Source: an uncultured Roseburia sp.
GTDB lineage: Bacteria > Bacillota > Clostridia > Lachnospirales > Lachnospiraceae
Reading direction: 5' to 3'
Length of the DNA stretch: 18,070 bases
NCBI GenBank assembly: GCA_900550935.1
Contig: URUD01000050.1
Location: 1 to 18,070, forward strand
Both the position numbers and the translations under genes were made by a program. Below the pieces are notes generated by a model. The model did no database searches. It worked only from the letters and a program-made list of their open reading frames with translations, and was not told the origin of the DNA. Of this stretch, positions 13,976 to 18,070 are shown in pieces. Numbering within the stretch: the first letter of the stretch is position 1; the number at the start of each line of letters is the position of its first letter.

Positions 13976-14890
13976 TTATGCCTTTGCAGGTTCATCCTTC
14001 GGCACCATGATCTCCACTGCTTTGCAGATGTTTTTTACCGTAACTTCGGTGTGGTCGCCACCAAATTCTCCATCCAGTGTCCATGGGATCTCTTCCATCG
14101 CAGTAAAATGGACTTCCGCTGTTTTAAACGAATAGATCATATCCGTATCATCTGCAAGATTGATCAAAGAAGCGATGATCTCATTTAATTCGATCGGATT
14201 TTTCGGCTTTTTGATCAGTGTTACCTCAAAAACACCGTCATCCAACAACACATCCTTGCCTGTCATTCCTTTAAATCCGCCAACGGACGTCGAGTTACTG
14301 ATCATTCCATAAATAAATTCATCCTGCAAACGGACATTATCATATTGCACCTGCACCCGATAGGATGGGATGTCATGAAGGCTGCGCATGCCCTCCAGAA
14401 TGTAGGCAGCATGCCCGAGCACATTTTTCCACTCCTGGCTGGTCTTATAGGAAACCGCCGTAAAAAGTCCAAATGCCGCCACATAGACGAAGTATTCCTC
14501 GTTAAAAGAACCGATGTCGCAGGCAAATGGTCTGCCTGATACAGCCGCCTGTGCCGCCTTTGTCATGTCTTTTGGAATCCCGAGTGACGTCGCAAAATCA
14601 TTGGTACTGCCTGCCGGGATATAGCCCAGTGGAACTTTTTTCTCCCTGTGCATCATTCCCGTTACCGTTTCATCTAACGTGCCATCTCCGCCACTGCAGA
14701 CCACCAGATCATAGTCGCCTGCTTCTGCTTCTACCTTATGTATGGCATCACCGGAAGCCTGTGTCGGATAGATCGTGACCTCATACTCTGCTTTCACCAT
14801 CGTATCCACAATATCCAAGAGCTGATTTTTAATCTGCGCTTTTCCGGAAAAAGGATTAAAAACAAACAATAATCTTTTCTTCTTTTCCAT
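13976..14890 (-). CDS. Diacylglycerol kinase family lipid kinase (DagK/YegS-like)
   Basis: The 304-residue protein belongs to the DAGK catalytic family that phosphorylates lipid substrates at the membrane with ATP. Visible motifs are NPFSG (12-16), the nucleotide-binding GGDGTLDE (67-74) and GSTNDFA (94-100), followed by the C-terminal beta-sandwich lobe with ISNSTSVGGF, LLDDGVFEVTLIKK and WTLDGEFGG. Whether the substrate is diacylglycerol, as in DgkB of Gram-positive bacteria, or another lipid cannot be read from sequence. The start at 14888-14890 has only a weak Shine-Dalgarno (AGGGTG, 10 bases upstream). It lies 22 bases behind the HPr-like gene and is probably the last gene of the whiA operon. 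Confidence 0.93.
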   Translation of the reverse strand: MEKKKRLLFVFNPFSGKAQIKNQLLDIVDTMVKAEYEVTIYPTQASGDAIHKVEAEAGDYDLVVCSGGDGTLDETVTGMMHREKKVPLGYIPAGSTNDFATSLGIPKDMTKAAQAAVSGRPFACDIGSFNEEYFVYVAAFGLFTAVSYKTSQEWKNVLGHAAYILEGMRSLHDIPSYRVQVQYDNVRLQDEFIYGMISNSTSVGGFKGMTGKDVLLDDGVFEVTLIKKPKNPIELNEIIASLINLADDTDMIYSFKTAEVHFTAMEEIPWTLDGEFGGDHTEVTVKNICKAVEIMVPKDEPAKA

Positions 14891-14912
14891 AAAACTATTT
14901 CACCCTGTTATC

Positions 14913-15161
14913 TTATTTTTTTAAAAACGTCTCCAATGCATTGACTGCTTCTGCCTCGTCTTCACCTTCTGCATCGATCACAATCTGCGTGCCATTGAGC
15001 AAAGCAAGGCTCATCACGCCCATAATGCTCTTTGCATTGACTTTGGCAGCCCCTACTTCCAGATAGATCTGGCTTTTGAACTGGTTCGCAGTCTGAACTA
15101 ACAGTGCGATGGGTCTTGCCTCTACATCATTCTGCATCTGTACGGTCACATTCTTTCTCAT
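14913..15161 (-). CDS. HPr-family protein with Glu in place of the active histidine (Crh-like)
   Basis: The 82-residue protein has the HPr fold pattern, but the phosphorylation site GLHARPA reads DVEARPI, so the PEP-dependent histidine (His15) is glutamate (E14). The regulatory serine region is conserved as KSIMGVMSLAL (S45, equivalent to Ser46). It cannot carry phosphate in PTS sugar uptake but could still be phosphorylated by HPr kinase and act in carbon catabolite control, as Crh (Gln15) does in Bacillus. Its place directly after whiA matches crh in the Bacillus yvcJ-yvcK-yvcL-crh cluster. The ATG at 15159-15161 has GAGGTG about 6 bases upstream. It lies 26 bases after whiA and 22 bases before the lipid kinase gene. 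Confidence 0.9.
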   Translation of the reverse strand: MRKNVTVQMQNDVEARPIALLVQTANQFKSQIYLEVGAAKVNAKSIMGVMSLALLNGTQIVIDAEGEDEAEAVNALETFLKK

Positions 15162-15187
15162 GTCAACACCTCTGCCTTTCTCGTCTC

Positions 15188-16027
15188 CTACTCTCTTAAC
15201 GTTTCTGCGATCTCACTGATCCTTCTTAATCTGTGATTGACTCCTGATTTTCCCACTGGCGGGTCTAAAAATGTCCCCAGTTCTTTCAGTGGTGCATCCG
15301 GATTTTCCAACCGGAGCAGTGCGATCTCACGCAAATTATCGGGCAGGCTGTCAAGGCCAGCCTTATCCCGGATGAAAACAATATCTTCGAGCTGCTTTAC
15401 CGCCGCGTTTACCGTCTTGCTGATATTCGCGGTCTCGCAGTTTACCTTGCGATTTACGGAATTACGCATTTCCTTTAATATCCTGACGTTTTCCAGATTC
15501 ATCAATGCCACATGTGCCTCCATAATATTTAACATATCCACGATCTGGGCACCCTCTTTTAAATATACGACCTGATGTTTCTTTCTCTCTACGATCTTGG
15601 CTTCCATGGCAAAGCTGTTGATGATATCCCGTAACTGCTCTGCCTGTTCTAATGTTTTACATACGATTTCAAAATGATAGGATTTGTTCGGATCGCTGAT
15701 CGATCCGCCTGCTAAAAATGCCCCGCGGAGAAATGCCCGCCTGCAGCACACCTGCTGGAGGAGCAGCCCGTTTACCGTGCTGTTGATCTCCGGTTTCTGC
15801 TGTTTCTCATCCCACATCTTTACCAGTTCTAAAATACGCCACTCTGCAACATCTTTTTCTCCCGGAAAAAGTTCGCCCACAAGAGCCTGATATTTTTCAT
15901 TCAAAAGATGGTTTTCTATCCCGATCCCGTCAAATGCTATCATCGCCGCAAGCTCTGCGATCTGGCAGTGTCTGCTCTTGCCTACCTGCTTTTGCAGTTC
16001 TTCTTTTACCTCCGCTGAAAACGACAT
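15188..16027 (-). CDS. whiA: WhiA sporulation/cell-division regulator, shortened N-lobe
   Basis: WhiA joins a LAGLIDADG homing-endonuclease-like scaffold to a C-terminal helix-turn-helix, and affects cell division in Bacillus and sporulation in Streptomyces. Recognised here are MSFSAEVKEEL, CQIAELAAMIAFDG (21-34), the central CCRRAFLRGAFLAGGSISDP (94-113), VNRKVNCETANISKTVNAAV (191-210) and the HTH end GKSGVNHRLRRISEIA (259-274). At 279 residues it is about 30-40 shorter than usual, and the lost part lies in the first LAGLIDADG half, between residues about 34 and 90. The ATG directly follows the TAG of the upstream frame, so translation is probably coupled to the rapZ-derived sequence. The HTH is intact. 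Confidence 0.93.
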   Translation of the reverse strand: MSFSAEVKEELQKQVGKSRHCQIAELAAMIAFDGIGIENHLLNEKYQALVGELFPGEKDVAEWRILELVKMWDEKQQKPEINSTVNGLLLQQVCCRRAFLRGAFLAGGSISDPNKSYHFEIVCKTLEQAEQLRDIINSFAMEAKIVERKKHQVVYLKEGAQIVDMLNIMEAHVALMNLENVRILKEMRNSVNRKVNCETANISKTVNAAVKQLEDIVFIRDKAGLDSLPDNLREIALLRLENPDAPLKELGTFLDPPVGKSGVNHRLRRISEIAETLRE

Positions 16028-16519
16028 CTATTTTCCCCTCAGTGCATCTTTTCCAATGTCTCTGTGTTCTATCTTGATACCATATTCGGTACGCTTGGAA
16101 AGGCATTTATAAAGCTCATTTGCCAGTGTGACCGAACGATGTTTTCCCCCTGTGCAGCCAATAGAGATGACCAGCTGGTTTTTCCCCTCTGCAATATAAT
16201 TCGGGATCAGGAAATTCAGCATGTCCTCCAATTTATTCAAAAAAACATGTGCTTCCTCAAACTGCAATACATAATCCTGTATCTCTTTATCATTTCCCGT
16301 CTTTGCGCGAAGCCCCTCGACATAATACGGGTTTGGCAAAAACCGGACATCAAAGACCAGATCCGAATCGGTCGGTATGCCATACTTAAATCCAAATGAA
16401 AGGATCGTTATGAACAGATTCTTATAGTCCTGATTTTGCATAAAGATCTTTTCCATCTCGGCTTTCAACTCTCTCGTCAAAAGCTGGCTGGTATCTATAA
16501 TATAGTCCGCACGCTCTTT
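16028..16519 (-). pseudogene. rapZ: RapZ/YvcJ C-terminal domain fragment (3' part of rapZ)
   Basis: From KERADYIIDTSQL to the stop, about 163 residues match the C-terminal half of RapZ: ITILSFGFKYGIPTDSDLVF, VRFLPNPYYVEGLRAKTGND, LNFLIPNYIAEGKNQLVISI, GCTGGKHRSVT and HRDIGKD. RapZ binds RNA through this domain; in E. coli it directs RNase E to GlmZ and senses glucosamine-6-phosphate. The N-terminal kinase-like half with its Walker A loop is absent, replaced in frame by flavoprotein sequence. It directly abuts whiA, the normal rapZ position, so this is the original locus and the upstream material is what changed. Confidence 0.85.
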
Positions 16520-17353
16520 TAAGAACGCCAGACGCTTTCTTTCTTCCTTCGTCACACTGTTTACCTTTTTGCGCGCATCAATCCCCGAAAGACGAATGAT
16601 AACGGGAATCAGCTTCTGCGGCAGAAGCGCATCCAGTGCGTTTGCAAAATCCTTATTCGCAAATTTTTCAAAATCGCGCAGAATACGCGCATCCAGTTTT
16701 TTCTCATCCATCGCAGGCTTGAGGTCAATGTAAAGCCGATATCCTTCCTCTATCGTCAGAATGATATGCCTGCTCGCGCTCAGAATCACAGGACCGGAAA
16801 CGCCGAAATGCGTAAACAGCATTTCCCCGAAGTCACTGTAAACCTTCTTGCCCTTCTTATTTTTTATCGTAATTTCAATATTTTTCAGACTCAGCCCCAT
16901 CAGCTCATGGCACCAGTCCTCCTCTGTTCTGAGCGGCACCAGAGAGGGGTACAGCTTCGTCACATGATGTCCTGCCGCCTTCGCAAAGCGGTAGCCATCC
17001 CCCGTAGAGCCTGTACCAGGATAGGAAAGACCGCCCGTGCAGACAATCACGCCGTCTGCCCTTTCCTCCTTTCCGTTTTTCAGCCGAATCCCTTCTGCCC
17101 TGCCGTCCGCAATCAGAATACCCTCCACAGGACTTTCCAGATGCAGCTTCACCCCATTTTTCTTGAGGTATTTTTCCAATGCCAGCACCACATCCAGAGA
17201 ACGGTCAGACACAGGAAATACACGCTTGCCGCGCTCCACCTTCAGCTCCAACCCCTGCTCCTTAAAAAATTCCTGCAAGCCGAAGCTGTCCAGCTGGTAA
17301 AAGGCACTGATTGCCGGGGATATTTTCCAGAAGCCCCTCCACATCGCTGTCAT
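16028..17353 (-). CDS. Chimeric frame: HI0933/YhiN-type flavoprotein middle part fused to RapZ C-terminal domain
   Basis: This single 441-codon open frame changes family part-way. Codons about 16-278 match the NAD(P)/FAD-dependent oxidoreductase family HI0933/YhiN (LKVERGKRVFPVSDRS, ADGVIVCTGGLSYPGTGSTG, GEMLFTHFGVSGPVILSAS, LSGIDARKKVNSVTKEERKR). From codon 279 (16519) it is RapZ (KERADYIIDTS). The flavoprotein should continue for about 130 more residues, including the C-terminal FAD-binding end (GE..D..GYTGGYN type), which is absent. The flavoprotein's own N-terminus, the dinucleotide-binding loop, is in another frame at 17310-17510, so the protein starting inside this frame lacks it. Annotation pipelines would probably name it an aminoacetone-oxidase-family flavoprotein. 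It is most likely non-functional as an oxidoreductase. Confidence 0.8.
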   Translation of the reverse strand: MTAMWRGFWKISPAISAFYQLDSFGLQEFFKEQGLELKVERGKRVFPVSDRSLDVVLALEKYLKKNGVKLHLESPVEGILIADGRAEGIRLKNGKEERADGVIVCTGGLSYPGTGSTGDGYRFAKAAGHHVTKLYPSLVPLRTEEDWCHELMGLSLKNIEITIKNKKGKKVYSDFGEMLFTHFGVSGPVILSASRHIILTIEEGYRLYIDLKPAMDEKKLDARILRDFEKFANKDFANALDALLPQKLIPVIIRLSGIDARKKVNSVTKEERKRLAFLKERADYIIDTSQLLTRELKAEMEKIFMQNQDYKNLFITILSFGFKYGIPTDSDLVFDVRFLPNPYYVEGLRAKTGNDKEIQDYVLQFEEAHVFLNKLEDMLNFLIPNYIAEGKNQLVISIGCTGGKHRSVTLANELYKCLSKRTEYGIKIEHRDIGKDALRGK

Positions 17354-17510
17354 TCGTCACATTGCAGCGTCCCTTGCCCGTAATCAGGATTTTCTTCCCG
17401 ATGCGGTTATTTTTTTCGTAGAGATGTACCTCATGTCCCCGTTCTGCCGCGCGTCCTGCCGCCATCAGTCCTGCCGCACCGCCGCCGACCACGATAATTT
17501 TCTTCTTCAT
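17262..17510 (-). pseudogene. HI0933/YhiN-family flavoprotein, frameshifted N-terminal part
   Basis: The first 67 codons encode the FAD-binding Rossmann start (KKIIVVGGGAAGLMAAGRAA, acidic strand end LYEKN) and the family hallmark IGKKILITGKGRCNVTND. After ENIPGN (about 17310) the homology moves to the frame of the neighbouring chimeric gene with SAFYQLDSFGLQEFF, so the true gene is one frame broken by a small out-of-frame deletion; the remaining codons to 17262 are out of frame. The ATG (17508-17510) overlaps the TGA of the upstream phosphatase gene (ATGA), which indicates an operon. Family members are flavoproteins of uncertain substrate (YhiN, BaiN-like). Confidence 0.8.
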
Positions 17511-18070
17511 TTTCCTTCACCCTTTTCAAACAGCTCTGCCATTTCCAGATGCGCCTTATCGTTTAAGGTCATGAGCAGCTTTCTGCCGTCCTCCATCACA
17601 TCCACCATCGTCACAGAGGTATTTGTCATCCATGTCTTACGGTAAAATTCATCCCCCATGCCAAGCAGACCGACCAGCATCACGCGCAGCAGGCCGCCAT
17701 GTGAAACAATCGCGACATTCTGCCCCTTATGGCGCTCTGCCAGTGCTTCAAAGCCTTCCAATGCGCGATCCATCGCATTCTGAAAGGAACCTTCTCCGGG
17801 CACAGGATGGTCAAAGGGATTTTCAAAAAAATCTATATATGCCTTACCATATTTTTCCTTCAGCTCCGCAATGGTATGTCCTTCCCATTCGCCGAAGTTG
17901 ATTTCTCTGAAATGTGCATCCTGAACGGGGGTCAGCCCATGCGCCGCCGCCAACGGTGCCGCAGTTGCCACCGCCCTGTCCAGAGGGGATACATAGACCA
18001 CATCCAGCGGCAGGAATTTGAAGCGTTCCCCCAAAAGGCGCGCCTGCTCCCTGCCTGCATCATTCAGCTG
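17507..18070 (-). CDS. Histidine phosphatase superfamily protein (partial at window edge)
   Basis: The frame is open through the right edge, where it reads QLNDAGREQARLLGERFKF, the helix that follows the missing RHG motif in phosphoglycerate-mutase-like phosphatases. Visible hallmarks are VVYVSPLDRAVATAAPLA, FREINFGEWEGHTIAEL (catalytic-site glutamates) and the second catalytic histidine in VAIVSHGGLLRVML. These fit the alpha-ribazole phosphatase/CobC and general YhfR-type branch; the substrate cannot be told from this. The first catalytic histidine and the start codon lie beyond position 18070. It overlaps the flavoprotein start by 4 bases (ATGA), so the two are co-translated. Confidence 0.9.
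   Translation of the reverse strand, partial: QLNDAGREQARLLGERFKFLPLDVVYVSPLDRAVATAAPLAAAHGLTPVQDAHFREINFGEWEGHTIAELKEKYGKAYIDFFENPFDHPVPGEGSFQNAMDRALEGFEALAERHKGQNVAIVSHGGLLRVMLVGLLGMGDEFYRKTWMTNTSVTMVDVMEDGRKLLMTLNDKAHLEMAELFEKGEGK

Noticed and set aside
16766..17383. 205-codon plus-strand frame opposite the flavoprotein sequence
   Set aside because: It is long but is antisense to clear HI0933 homology, has no ribosome binding site and has a low-complexity His/Gln/Pro-rich product typical of shadow frames.
1..18070. CRISPR array or other tandem direct repeats
   Set aside because: Reading through the window I saw no regularly spaced repeats or cas-like genes.

Overview
The window looks like a chromosomal stretch from a Clostridia member, most probably Lachnospiraceae. 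The support is AGGAGG-type ribosome binding sites, a type III glutamine synthetase (GlnN) followed by an ammonium transporter fused to a PII domain, a whiA / HPr-like locus in which the HPr histidine is replaced by glutamate, and a Lachnospiraceae-style surface protein (PPC-like, Big_2 and Fn3-like repeats). This placement is from memory of the families; no search was run.

Layout. (1) Positions 1-2850 form an accessory patch: tail of an IS66-type transposase, a frameshifted IS1182-like transposase remnant, a MntA/HepT (nucleotidyltransferase/HEPN) toxin-antitoxin pair, an unrecognised two-gene unit, and a divergent XRE regulator. (2) Positions 3000-3230 hold tRNA-Gln(CUG) on the minus strand, with a consensus promoter overlapping the end of yigZ and two tandem terminators; its acceptor end is unusual and faces the accessory patch. 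(3) Positions 3225-6783 carry yigZ (minus) and a class A penicillin-binding protein (plus), closed by a bidirectional terminator. (4) Positions 6790-8695 carry a receiver-like protein without its phospho-acceptor aspartate and a broken secreted repeat protein. (5) Positions 8760-12900 are a nitrogen assimilation block: glnN, then amt-PII, with a minus-specific terminator-type hairpin in front of each gene. (6) Position 13017 onward has class II fructose-bisphosphate aldolase, then an operon read right to left: [rapZ 3' part]-whiA-HPr/Crh-like-diacylglycerol kinase family. (7) From 16520 to the right edge the sequence is an HI0933/YhiN-family flavoprotein gene and a histidine phosphatase gene. 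The flavoprotein gene is frameshifted near its 5' end, and its 3' end is replaced in frame by the C-terminal half of rapZ.

How the parts fit. Ammonium enters through Amt, whose tethered PII domain could gate it, and is fixed by GlnN; the hairpins suggest both are controlled by transcription attenuation. The whiA/HPr-like cluster matches the yvcJ-yvcK-yvcL-crh neighbourhood of Bacillus, without yvcK. Everything right of 6790 lies on the minus strand. The most striking items are the flavoprotein-RapZ chimera at 16028-17353 (a real rearrangement or an assembly chimera), the degenerate receiver, the Glu-for-His HPr-like protein, the odd tRNA-Gln and the attenuator-like leaders. I did not find a clear new multi-gene system; the unknown unit at 1493-2847 is the nearest candidate.
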